A DNA stretch of 64,000 bases from contig NZ_CP030265.1 of the NCBI RefSeq assembly GCF_008843145.1, forward strand, positions 3,331,001-3,395,000, in the 5' to 3' direction. The notes under the pieces are model-generated. The model saw only the letters and a list, made by a program, of their open reading frames with translations, had not been told where the DNA came from and did no database searches. Source of the DNA: Skermanella pratensis. Its GTDB lineage: Bacteria > Pseudomonadota > Alphaproteobacteria > Azospirillales > Azospirillaceae. Within the stretch, counting starts at the first letter, position 1. Every line of letters starts with the position of its first letter. This document shows, one piece after another, positions 38,708 to 47,327 of this stretch. Made by a program: the position numbers and the translations under genes.

Positions 38708-39685
38708 TCAGTACCATAGTCCGGTCAGGCGGTGGCGCGGCTGGGCCGGGACGATGCGGAAGCGCCCGGCGACGGGCGCGTCGCCCTGCGCCAGGGCGTC
38801 GATCCCCGGAAGCGACGGCCGCCCGGAGAGCTGCTCGCGCAGGTCCACAAGCCGGCGGATCCGCTCCTCCGTCGGCGGATGGGAGCGCAGCAGCGACGGG
38901 CTCGGGTTGCGCCGGTTCGGCATCATCAGCGATTCCCACAGACCCCTGCCGTAGTGCTCCAGCTTCCTCAAGGCGCCCGCCAACGCCAGGGGATCGCCGG
39001 TCAGCAGGGCGCCGCCCAGGTCGGCGTCGTATTCCCGCGTGCGGGACAGCGCCAGTTGGAGCAAGGCTCCGATCGTCGGCGCCAGCACCAGCAGCAGGAT
39101 CAGGCCCCACGGGATCGTGACGGCGCCGGCGATCAGCAGCGGCAGGTTGAAAAGCAGCAGGATCTGTCCGAACAGCGACATCATGCGGGTCAGCCGGCTG
39201 ACCGTGTCGGCCAGCCCCATCAGCCACAGGTCGCCGTTGGCGATGTGGGTGATCTCGTGCCCCAGCACGCCGGCCAGCTCGCGGGCACTCAGCGAGCGCA
39301 CGAGCCCGTCCGTCACCGCGACCACGGCATCGCCGCGGGTGCCCATCGCGAAGGCGTTCAGCGTCGGGCTCGGGATCCAGTAGAGCTGCGGCGGGCGCGG
39401 CAACTCCGCCCGTTCGGCCAGCTCGTTCAGGATCGCGGTGACCTTCGGCATGTCCCAGGCACGGACCGGGACGGCGCCGTACATGCCCAGGACCATCTGG
39501 GGCGACATGCGCGGCGCGAAGGCAAGGCTGACGCCGCCGAGCACCAGCGCCCACAAGCCGCCCTCCGGTCCCGCGACGATCCAGCCGCAGGCGACCAGCA
39601 GCCCGATCATGCCGGCGAGCAGCAGGACAGTGTGCAGGCGGTTGGCCGAGCGATGGCGGCGGGAATTCGGCAAGGGAGGCGGCAT
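38708..39685 (-). CDS. htpX: M48-family zinc metalloprotease, HtpX-like
   Basis: A 325-residue membrane protease. Two N-terminal hydrophobic segments precede the catalytic block GVLGHEITHIANGDLWLMG (HExxH zinc site), two further membrane helices follow (LLLFNLPLLIAGAVTIPWG), and SRTREYDADLGGALLTGDPLAL supplies the third zinc ligand Glu. HtpX takes part in membrane-protein quality control. ATG 39685 (MPPPLPNSRRH) is taken as start; the frame is open 33 bases further up. Confidence 0.9.
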   Translation of the reverse strand: MPPPLPNSRRHRSANRLHTVLLLAGMIGLLVACGWIVAGPEGGLWALVLGGVSLAFAPRMSPQMVLGMYGAVPVRAWDMPKVTAILNELAERAELPRPPQLYWIPSPTLNAFAMGTRGDAVVAVTDGLVRSLSARELAGVLGHEITHIANGDLWLMGLADTVSRLTRMMSLFGQILLLFNLPLLIAGAVTIPWGLILLLVLAPTIGALLQLALSRTREYDADLGGALLTGDPLALAGALRKLEHYGRGLWESLMMPNRRNPSPSLLRSHPPTEERIRRLVDLREQLSGRPSLPGIDALAQGDAPVAGRFRIVPAQPRHRLTGLWY

Positions 39686-39790
39686 GCGGCGGATTTCCGT
39701 TCCGGAGCGGGACGCCAAGTCCTTGCGGACCCTGGCTCCCTCCAGACTTTGGATGACCGCCGGACCGGGTCAATAACCCGAACGACCCCC

Positions 39791-40563
39791 TCAACCCCGC
39801 CGGGGGTTATACAGGCTCATGGCCTCGGGCATCTTCGCTTCCAACGCCGCGATCCGCGAATCAGGCGCCGGGTGGGTGGACAGGAACTCGGGCGCGCGCT
39901 GGCCGGCCGCCTGCATGTTCTGCCACAGCTGGACGGATGCCCGCGGATCGTACCCGGCGCGCGCCATGTTGAGCAGGCCGATGCTGTCGGCCTCCAGCTC
40001 CTGGTTGCGCGAATAGGGCAGGATCAGGCCGTACTGGATGCCGGCACCCAGCAGCCCGGCAAGCTCGTTGGCGTAGCCGACGTTGCCGATCTGGAGCGCA
40101 GCGCCCAGAAGCTGCTGGCCCATGCTGGTGGCCTGCGCGGAACTCAGACGCTCGCGGGCGTGCTGGGCCTGGTTGTGGCCGATCTCGTGCCCGACCACGG
40201 CGGCGAGCTGATCGACGTTCTTCGCGATGGCGAACATGCCCTCGTAGACGCCGATCTTGTTGCCCGGCAGGGCGAAGGCGTTGGCCTCCTGGCCCTGGAA
40301 GACGACCATCTCCCACTGGCCCGGATTCTCCCCGACGGCGCCCAGGATGTTGGTGCCGACCTGCTGGAGCGCGCGCTGGTAAGTGGCGTTCCGTGAGACC
40401 GGCGTCTCCGACCGGATCTGCTGCCAGCTCTTCAGCCCGAGCTGCTGCACCTCCTCCGCCGAGACCAGGCCGAGGCCAAGGCCCGTCTGGCCGGCGCCGA
40501 CGCAGCCGACCAGCGCCGTCCCGCTCACCCCACCAGCGCCACCATGAAGCCCCGCCGGCCCAT
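39791..40563 (-). CDS. M48-family metallopeptidase lipoprotein, frameshift in signal peptide
   Basis: An exported zinc peptidase of the BepA/LoiP kind. The zinc site is AAVVGHEIGHNQAQHARER with the Glu ligand in NQELEADSIGLLNMARAGYDP. The open frame starts at GTG 40528 (MSGTALVGCVG), leaving only eight residues before the lipobox cysteine, too short for a signal. In another frame ATG 40563 reads MGRRGFMVALVG and then stops; one extra base in the C run at 40528-40531 would join them into MGRRGFMVALVGVSGTALVGC, a normal lipoprotein signal. The 3' part is intact. It lies 105 bp upstream of htpX on the same strand. Confidence 0.85.
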
Positions 40564-40679
40564 GGAGCTGGATGATTCATGGTGATTTCCGGAGCCATGG
40601 CACACACACATGGACGCTTACCCCCTGCAATTCCTTGAACTTACCGGATAGGCTGATGGTCCGGCATCGTAATCCTGCA

Positions 40680-40766
40680 TCAATGCTCCGGCCACGCTGT
40701 CTGCGTCGGCATGCGGCCGAGGCCGACCTACGGCGAACCGATCGAAACCTCTGTACCGGCCCACCA
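40680..40766. repeat. Dispersed intergenic repeat, copy B
   Basis: About 87 bp matching 24746-24832 at roughly 80 % identity, with the same start TCAATGCTCCGGCCACGCTG and the same GGCCGACCTACG end of the hairpin. It occupies the 289-bp gap between the M48 lipoprotein gene and the ThDP enzyme gene. Nothing else is recognisable in the gap. Confidence 0.8.
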
Positions 40767-40852
40767 GTCCCGCTGAATTGCACAACGGCACGCCGAACGC
40801 CAGTGTTCCGGCGTTCCACGCCGGGACCCGGCGCCAGCGGGTCGCGCCGGCC

Positions 40853-42532
40853 CTACTTCTTCCCAAGCGCCTGCTGCCGAAGGGCGGACAGGGTCGTGCG
40901 GGTGCTGATCACCTCCGGGTCCATGCGCAGTTCGATCACCGCCGCCTTGCCCGATGCCACCGCCGCCTCGAACGCCGGGGCGAAATCCTCGGTCCGCTCG
41001 ACCGCGGCGCCGAAGGCTCCGTAGCTTTGGGCGAGCGCCGCGAAGTCGGGGTTGGTCAGGGCGGTGGCGCTGACGCGGCCGGGATAGTTCTTCTCCTGGT
41101 GCATGCGGATGGTACCGAACATGCCGTTGTTGAATACCAGGATGATCGGGGCGGAGCCGGTGTGCATGGCGGTCGCCAGTTCCTGTCCCGTCATCATGAA
41201 GCCGCCGTCGCCGACATAGCTGACGACCATGCGCTCGGGATGGACCAGCTTGGCCGCGACCGCCGCCGGGACCGAATAGCCCATGGCGCCGCTGGTCGGG
41301 CCGAGCTGCCGGCCGGGACGGCGGTAGGTCAGGAAACGCTGCGCCCAGCCGGAAAAGTTGCCGGCGTCGATCGTGACGATGGAATCGGCGGGCAGCCGGT
41401 CGCGCAGCCAGACCGACACCGCGCCCAGGTCCAGCGCGCCGTCGTAGGGCGCCGGCTCCAGCCACTCCAGGAAGTCGCGCCGGCCGGCTTCGGTCCACGC
41501 CCGCCACCGGTCGGACCTGGCCGGTTCCAGGCGGGCCAGCGCCGCGGCGAACGCCGCCGAGCCCGACTGGATCGGCAGGTCGGGACGGAACACCCGGCCC
41601 AGCTCCTCGGCGGAGGCATGGACATGGACCAGGGTCTGGCGGGTCTCCGGCAGGTCGATCAGCTCGTAGCCCTGGGTCGTCATCTCGCCCAGCCGGGCGC
41701 CGATCACCAGCAGCAGGTCGGACTCCCTGACGCGGGCCAGCAGCTTCGGGTTCGGGCCTGTGCCTAAGTCGCCGATCCAGGACGGGCTGGTGTTGTCCAG
41801 CACGTCCTGGCGGCGGAACGAGGAACAGACCGGCAGGCAGGAGGCTTCGGCGAAGCGCTTCAGGTCGGCGCAGGCCCGGTCGGTCCAGCCGCTGCCCCCC
41901 ACCAGGACCAGCGGCCGCTCGGCAGCCGCCAGCAGGTCGGCCACCCGCTCCAGGTCGGCAGGTCCCGGATGGGCCTGGACCTCCGTGTAGCGGCCGGTCG
42001 GCGGAACGGCGACGCGGTCGCGCAGCATGTCTTCCGGCAGGGCCAGGACGACGGGGCCGGGCCGTCCGGAGGTCGCGACATGGAAGGCGCGGCTGACGAA
42101 TTCCGGGATGCGGGCGGCATCGTCGATCTGCGCCGCCCACTTGGCGACCGGCGAGAACATGCGGCGGTAGTCGATCTCCTGGAACGCCTCGCGCTCCGCC
42201 TGATCGCGCGCCACCTGGCCGACGAACAGGATCATCGGCGTGGAATCCTGCATGGCGGTATGGACGCCGATCGAGGCGTTGCAGGCGCCGGGGCCGCGGG
42301 TCACGAAGCAGATGCCCGGCCTGCCGGTCAGCTTGCCGGCCGCCTCGGCCATGTTGGCCGCCCCGCCCTCCTGCCGGCAGGTGACCAGATCGATGTCGGG
42401 AGCGTCGTGGAAGGCGTCGAGTACGTCCAGGTAGCTTTCGCCCGCGACGCAGAACGCCCGGTCGGTGCCGTGGACGCGTAGCGAATCGACAAGGATCTGC
42501 CCACCTGAACGGGGCTTCGGAGTGCTCGACAT
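40853..42532 (-). CDS. Thiamine diphosphate-dependent enzyme, acetolactate synthase-like
   Basis: A 559-residue member of the acetolactate synthase/benzoylformate decarboxylase family. The N-terminal Pyr domain contains FCVAGESYLDVLDAF and CRQEGGAANMAEAAGKLTG with the catalytic Glu, the middle domain is present, and the PP domain has GDGGFMMTGQELATAMHTGS and FNNGMFGTIRMHQEK (GDG...NN motif for Mg-ThDP). No small regulatory subunit is adjacent, and the gene is monocistronic, so a catabolic role is likelier than branched-chain synthesis. Exact reaction unknown. Confidence 0.85.
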   Translation of the reverse strand: MSSTPKPRSGGQILVDSLRVHGTDRAFCVAGESYLDVLDAFHDAPDIDLVTCRQEGGAANMAEAAGKLTGRPGICFVTRGPGACNASIGVHTAMQDSTPMILFVGQVARDQAEREAFQEIDYRRMFSPVAKWAAQIDDAARIPEFVSRAFHVATSGRPGPVVLALPEDMLRDRVAVPPTGRYTEVQAHPGPADLERVADLLAAAERPLVLVGGSGWTDRACADLKRFAEASCLPVCSSFRRQDVLDNTSPSWIGDLGTGPNPKLLARVRESDLLLVIGARLGEMTTQGYELIDLPETRQTLVHVHASAEELGRVFRPDLPIQSGSAAFAAALARLEPARSDRWRAWTEAGRRDFLEWLEPAPYDGALDLGAVSVWLRDRLPADSIVTIDAGNFSGWAQRFLTYRRPGRQLGPTSGAMGYSVPAAVAAKLVHPERMVVSYVGDGGFMMTGQELATAMHTGSAPIILVFNNGMFGTIRMHQEKNYPGRVSATALTNPDFAALAQSYGAFGAAVERTEDFAPAFEAAVASGKAAVIELRMDPEVISTRTTLSALRQQALGKK

Positions 42533-42736
42533 GACCTATCCTGGAAGTGACGGAACCGTTTGCGAAAGGCTGGGAGTTTCGAACCCTCCGCCCGGCTTGT
42601 CAACGCTGCCCGGGCGGGCCGCCCGGACGGAAAGCCATCGCTCCCATCAACCCTATTGCATTCCCGCGTATCCGGCGCTTATCTGCCCGCTGACTCGGCA
42701 ACAGCCACACCTGCAGCCACCGGGGAGGGTTCCCGA

Positions 42737-42967
42737 ATGGTCAAACTGACACGCGATCAGGTCATCCAGATCTGCGGCCGCCTGGACGACATGCGCATCG
42801 CCGGCATCATCGGCACCGGGGCGACGGCGGCCGAACTCACCGAGGCCCGGACGTGGCTCGCATCGGACGACTATCTCGGCGGCGATCTCGGCAAATCGGC
42901 GAATGGCCGCGTTGCGCGGCTGGTCGAACTGCTGCGCACCGACGAGGCCGAGTGGGACGACCGCTGA
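42737..42967 (+). CDS. Hypothetical small protein
   Basis: A 76-residue soluble acidic protein, MVKLTRDQVIQICGRLDDMR at the N-terminus and a conserved-looking helix ELTEARTWLASDDYLGG. GGGGAGGG lies just before the ATG at 42737. I recognise no family with certainty. It is convergent with the IalB gene, 24 bp apart. Confidence 0.65.
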   Translation: MVKLTRDQVIQICGRLDDMRIAGIIGTGATAAELTEARTWLASDDYLGGDLGKSANGRVARLVELLRTDEAEWDDR

Positions 42968-42991
42968 CGGTCGGGCGCCATCGGTCGGAAG

Positions 42992-43510
42992 CTAGCCGGC
43001 CTTTCGCTGCTCCAGGGCCTTGAAGGCGTTGGTGAAGCCCCTGAACGAGATCTGCGCCGCGATCCGCTGGTCGGGCGGGATCCTGAAGGCCACGACGCCG
43101 CGCGTGCCGTTGCGGAACATGGTCAGTACCTGGTCCCGCAGGGTGGCCCGGACGACGCAGAAATTGGGATTGCACTCCTGGATCGGCATTTCCAGGGCCG
43201 GGCGGGCGTCGATCTGGAGCACCATGCCCGCTTCCTTGACCGCCTGGGGCGCCAGGTTGAATCCCAGCGACGGCGTATCGGCGCCGGGCCGGAAATAGAC
43301 CGCCACGCTCAGCAATCCCAGGTTGGTATCGCTCGACACCACGTTCTGGGTGATGATGCATTTCGGCAAGCCTTCCGGCGCACGGTCGGCGCATTGCAGC
43401 TTCCAGTCATCGAACCGCTTCTCCTCGGCGGCATCGGCCGGGACGGCGGCGGCGAAGGCCGCCAGGGCGAGCAGGGCGGCGCCGAAACGGGACCGGATCT
43501 TCGGAACCAT
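42992..43510 (-). CDS. Invasion-associated locus B (IalB) family protein
   Basis: A 172-residue exported protein: signal peptide (residues 1-27, ending ADAAE), then FDDWKLQCADRAPEGLPKCIITQ with the paired cysteines of the IalB fold, LSVAVYFRPG and IQECNPNFCVVRATL with a second cysteine pair. The family is common in alphaproteobacteria; the name comes from Bartonella, but free-living members have no known role. It is probably periplasmic. Confidence 0.9.
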   Translation of the reverse strand: MVPKIRSRFGAALLALAAFAAAVPADAAEEKRFDDWKLQCADRAPEGLPKCIITQNVVSSDTNLGLLSVAVYFRPGADTPSLGFNLAPQAVKEAGMVLQIDARPALEMPIQECNPNFCVVRATLRDQVLTMFRNGTRGVVAFRIPPDQRIAAQISFRGFTNAFKALEQRKAG

Positions 43511-43645
43511 GCAAATCCTCCTTGAAACGCCTACGGATCAGCGGCACCGGCGATGCCTGCCGGCACGATCGGCGCTGGACCCGCGGCTGGACAGAACCCA
43601 TAGTTCGAGTGACGTGGTGCACGCAACGTTTAAGGTGAGCGGCCG

Positions 43646-45337
43646 GTGGCGATTAATCGGACTTTGTTGGGATGCGCGGGCGCCGCGCTCGCCCTCTCCC
43701 TGGGTCTCGGGTGTTTCGGTTCGGGATCGGCGGCGCTCGCCGCGAAGGACGAGCTGGTGATCGGCGCCGTGCAGTTCCCCGGCACGTTCCATCCCAGCAT
43801 CGACGCCATGGCGACCAAAAGCTACATCCTGGGCGCCGCACGCCGGCCCTTCACCACCTTCGACCAGGACTGGAAGCTGATCTGCCTGCTCTGCACCGAG
43901 CTGCCCAGCCTGGAAAAGGGAACGGCGGTCGAGGTGACCCGGCCGGACGGCACGCGGGCGATCGATGCCACCTTCACCATCCAGCCGGGCGCCACCTGGG
44001 GCGACGGCAAGCCGCTGACCACCCGCGACGTGCTGTTTACCTGGGAGGTCGGGCGCCATCCCCTGAGCGGCGTCACCAACGCGCAGCTCTTCTCGAAGGA
44101 CATCGTCGGCATCACCGCCGTGGACGAGAAGACCTTCACCGTCCACTGGGACAAGTACCGGTGCAGCTACGACTCGATCAACGACCTGCTGGTGCTGCCT
44201 GAACACCTGGAACGCCCGGTGTTCGAGGCCGATCCCGCCCAGTACCGCAACCGCACCCTGTACGACACGGACCGCACCAATCCCGGCCTCTATTTCGGCC
44301 CCTACCGGATCAGCCGGGTCGAATCGGGCGCCTACGTGGTGCTGGAGCCGAACCCGACCTGGTGGGGCGACAAGCCGGGCTTCAGGCGGATCGTGGTCCG
44401 CACCATCGAGAACACCTCGGCGATGGAGGCCAACCTGCTGTCCGGCGAAGTCGACTACGTTGCCGGCGAAGTCGGGCTGTCGATCGAGCAGGCGCTCGCC
44501 TTCGAGAAGCGCCACGGCCAGCGGTTCAGGGTCGTCTACCAGCCGGGCCTGTTCTACGAGCATATCGACCTGAAGCTCGACAACGAGATCCTGTCAGACG
44601 TGAGGGTCCGCCGCGCGCTGCTGACCGCGATCGACCGCGACGCGATCTCCCGCCAATTGTTCGGCGGCAAGCAGCCGGTTGCCCATACCGGGGTCAATCC
44701 GCTCGACCGCTACTACAGCGAGGACTTCACCCGCTACCCGTTCGACCCGGCCGCGGCCGTGAAGCTGCTTGAGGAAGCCGGCTGGAAGGAACTGCGCGGC
44801 GGCATCCGGCACGACTCCGCCGGCCGGCGGCTCAGCCTGGAGTTCCAGTCCACCGCCGGCAACCGGACGCGCGAACTGGTCCAGCAGGTGCTCCAGGAGC
44901 AGTGGCGCAAGGTCGGCGTCGAGGTCAGGATCAACAACCAGCCGGCCCGCGTGCTGTTCGGCGAGACCCTGCGCGAGCGCCGGTTCCCGGCCATGGCGTT
45001 GTTCGCCTGGCTGAGCGCGCCGGAGAACATCCCGCGCACGATCCTGCACTCGACCATGATCCCGACGCCGGAGAACGGCTTTTCCGGCCAGAACTATGTC
45101 GGGTTCCGCGACGCCGAGACCGACCGGATCATCGACGACCTGGAGGTGACCTGCGGCGAGAACGAGGCGCGGCCCCTGTGGACCCGGCTCCAGCAGATCT
45201 ACGCGGAGCAACTGCCGGCCCTGCCGCTCTATTTCCGGTCGGACAGCTATATCATGCCACCCTGGCTGGACGGCGTGCGCCCGACCGGCCACCAGTACCC
45301 ATCGACCCTGTGGATCGAGCAGTGGCGCTCGAACTGA
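43646..45337 (+). CDS. Peptide/nickel-type ABC transporter substrate-binding protein
   Basis: A 563-residue family 5 solute-binding protein with a signal peptide (residues 1-33). ATFTIQPGATWGDGKPLTTRDVLFTWE and YFGPYRISRVESGAYVVLEPNP are family hallmarks, followed by DVRVRRALLTAIDRDAISRQL. GTG at 43646 is the start giving a proper signal. It is the first gene of a three-gene transporter operon. The ligand may be a peptide, opine or other compound. Confidence 0.9.
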   Translation: MAINRTLLGCAGAALALSLGLGCFGSGSAALAAKDELVIGAVQFPGTFHPSIDAMATKSYILGAARRPFTTFDQDWKLICLLCTELPSLEKGTAVEVTRPDGTRAIDATFTIQPGATWGDGKPLTTRDVLFTWEVGRHPLSGVTNAQLFSKDIVGITAVDEKTFTVHWDKYRCSYDSINDLLVLPEHLERPVFEADPAQYRNRTLYDTDRTNPGLYFGPYRISRVESGAYVVLEPNPTWWGDKPGFRRIVVRTIENTSAMEANLLSGEVDYVAGEVGLSIEQALAFEKRHGQRFRVVYQPGLFYEHIDLKLDNEILSDVRVRRALLTAIDRDAISRQLFGGKQPVAHTGVNPLDRYYSEDFTRYPFDPAAAVKLLEEAGWKELRGGIRHDSAGRRLSLEFQSTAGNRTRELVQQVLQEQWRKVGVEVRINNQPARVLFGETLRERRFPAMALFAWLSAPENIPRTILHSTMIPTPENGFSGQNYVGFRDAETDRIIDDLEVTCGENEARPLWTRLQQIYAEQLPALPLYFRSDSYIMPPWLDGVRPTGHQYPSTLWIEQWRSN

Positions 45338-45362
45338 CGCCGCCGGGGATGGGCCGCCGCTG

Positions 45363-46331
45363 ATGTTGCGCTTCGTGGCTTTCCGGCTGCTGGAGGCGCT
45401 CGTCGTCCTGCTGATCATGTCGTTCCTGATCTATGGTTTGATCGGGCTGATGCCGGGCGACCCGGTCGACCTGATGATCAACGCCGACCCGAACCTGACG
45501 GCGGCGGATGCCGCGCGCCTGCGGGAGCTGTACGGCCTGGACCAGCCGATCTGGCAGCGTTACCTGAACTGGCTGGCCGCGGCGCTCCAGGGGGACCTGG
45601 GATATTCGCGGCTGTTCTCCCGGCCGGTGCCCGAAGTGCTGGCGCCGCGCCTGATGAACACGCTGCTGCTGCTGGGCATCTCGTTCGTGCTGTCCCTGGC
45701 GGTCGCCATCCCGCTGGGGGTATTCGCCGCCCGGCGGCCCCACGGCGCCGCGGACACGGCGATCAACCTGGCCTGCTTCGCGGGGATCTCGGTGCCGCCG
45801 TTCTGGCTGGCGCTGCTGTTCATCATCCTGTTCGCGGTCGTGCTGGGGGTGCTGCCGGCCGGCGGCATGGCCCCGGTCGGCGGAACCGGTGGGCTATGGG
45901 AGCGCCTGCCCTATCTGGTGATGCCGGTCGCCACCCTGACGCTGGTCAGCGTCGGCGGCTACACCCGCTTCGTCCGCGCCGCCGTGATCGAGCAGCTTCG
46001 GCAGGACTATATCCGCACCGCCCGCGCCAAGGGCGTGCCGGAGCGGTCCGTGGTCTGGCGCCATGCCCTGCGGAACGCCATGATCCCGGTCGTCACCATC
46101 GTGGCGCTGGGGTTCGGGACCCTGTTTTCCGGCGCGCTGGTGACGGAGACGATGTTCGCGTATCTGGGCATGGGCAAGCTGATCTACGATTCCATCCTGG
46201 GGAACGACTACAACATCGCCCTGGTCGGCCTGCTGCTCGCCACGCTGATGACATTGGCCGGCAATCTCCTGGCCGATCTGGGTTATGCCGCGCTCGACCC
46301 CCGCATCACCTTCACCGAGACGCGCACGTGA
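45363..46331 (+). CDS. DppB-type ABC transporter permease
   Basis: A 322-residue permease with six hydrophobic segments. LIYGLIGLMPGDPVDLMINAD near the N-terminus and the EAA-type loop ARAKGVPERSVVWRHALRNA are typical of DppB/OppB. It starts 25 bp after the binding protein and overlaps the next gene by four bases (GTGA). Confidence 0.93.
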   Translation: MLRFVAFRLLEALVVLLIMSFLIYGLIGLMPGDPVDLMINADPNLTAADAARLRELYGLDQPIWQRYLNWLAAALQGDLGYSRLFSRPVPEVLAPRLMNTLLLLGISFVLSLAVAIPLGVFAARRPHGAADTAINLACFAGISVPPFWLALLFIILFAVVLGVLPAGGMAPVGGTGGLWERLPYLVMPVATLTLVSVGGYTRFVRAAVIEQLRQDYIRTARAKGVPERSVVWRHALRNAMIPVVTIVALGFGTLFSGALVTETMFAYLGMGKLIYDSILGNDYNIALVGLLLATLMTLAGNLLADLGYAALDPRITFTETRT

Positions 46332-47215
46332 CGGCGTGGCGGCGCTTCCTGCGGTTTCCGGCGGCGGTGTCGAGCCTGGTGCTCCTGGTGCTCCTGGCGG
46401 GCGCCTCCCTGGCGGCGCCGCTGGTCGAGGCGGCGCTCGGCGTCGATGCCAACGCGGTCAGCCTGTTCGACCGCTTCGCCCCGCCCTCCCCGCGGAACTG
46501 GCTGGGCACGGACGAGCTGGGGCGCGACGTGCTGGTCAGGCTGCTGTATGGTGGCCGGGTGTCGCTGTTCGTCGGACTTGCCGCCGCGGTGGCGTCCGCC
46601 GTGGTCGGGACGGTGGTCGGGCTGCTCGCCGGCTTCTTCGGGGGAAGGATCGACGGTTTCCTGATGCGGGTGACCGACGGGGTGATCGCCTTGCCGCTGC
46701 TGCCCCTGCTGATCGTGCTGGCCGCCGTGGACCTGGGCAAGCTGGGCGTCCCGGCAGGGCTGGCGCAATCCGATCAGGTCAGCCTCTACCGGATCATCGT
46801 GATCGTGTCCCTGGCCGGCTGGACGACGGTCGCGCGGCTCGTCCGCGGCGCGGCGCTGAGCGTCCGGCAGCGCGAGTACGTCCGGGCCGCCATCGCGCTG
46901 GGGGCCGGAAACCTGCGGCTGATGCTGGTCCATGTCCTGCCCAACGTCGCTTCGCCCATCGTGGTCGCCACGACGCTGTCGGTCGGCAACATCATCCTGC
47001 TGGAATCGGTGCTGAGCTTTCTCGGCCTGGGCATCCAGCCGCCGCTGCCGAGCTGGGGCAACATGCTGACCAACGCGCAGGAGCTGATCTGGTCCGCGCC
47101 GATGCTGGCGATTTATCCGGGGCTGCTGATCTTCGTGACCGTGATCGCCTTCAATTTCGTCGGCGACGGGCTGCAGGACGCGCTGGACCCGCGGGCGGAC
47201 GCCTCCCGGCGTTAA
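46328..47215 (+). CDS. DppC-type ABC transporter permease
   Basis: A 295-residue permease starting with GTG inside the preceding stop. PPSPRNWLGTDELGRDVLVRLL is the DppC signature and VRAAIALGAGNLRLMLVHVLP the ATPase-contact loop. No DppD/DppF ATPase genes follow, so the complex depends on ATPases encoded elsewhere. Confidence 0.93.
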   Translation: MTAWRRFLRFPAAVSSLVLLVLLAGASLAAPLVEAALGVDANAVSLFDRFAPPSPRNWLGTDELGRDVLVRLLYGGRVSLFVGLAAAVASAVVGTVVGLLAGFFGGRIDGFLMRVTDGVIALPLLPLLIVLAAVDLGKLGVPAGLAQSDQVSLYRIIVIVSLAGWTTVARLVRGAALSVRQREYVRAAIALGAGNLRLMLVHVLPNVASPIVVATTLSVGNIILLESVLSFLGLGIQPPLPSWGNMLTNAQELIWSAPMLAIYPGLLIFVTVIAFNFVGDGLQDALDPRADASRR

Positions 47216-47327
47216 GATATTCTCGCCCCCGAACGCCTTTAGATTGACACTTTTCCGGCTTGGCAAACGTTGAGAAGCCTGAAGCTTCGGCGACAGTCGA
47301 GCCAGAGGGAAAAGGAGCGCGTCTGAT

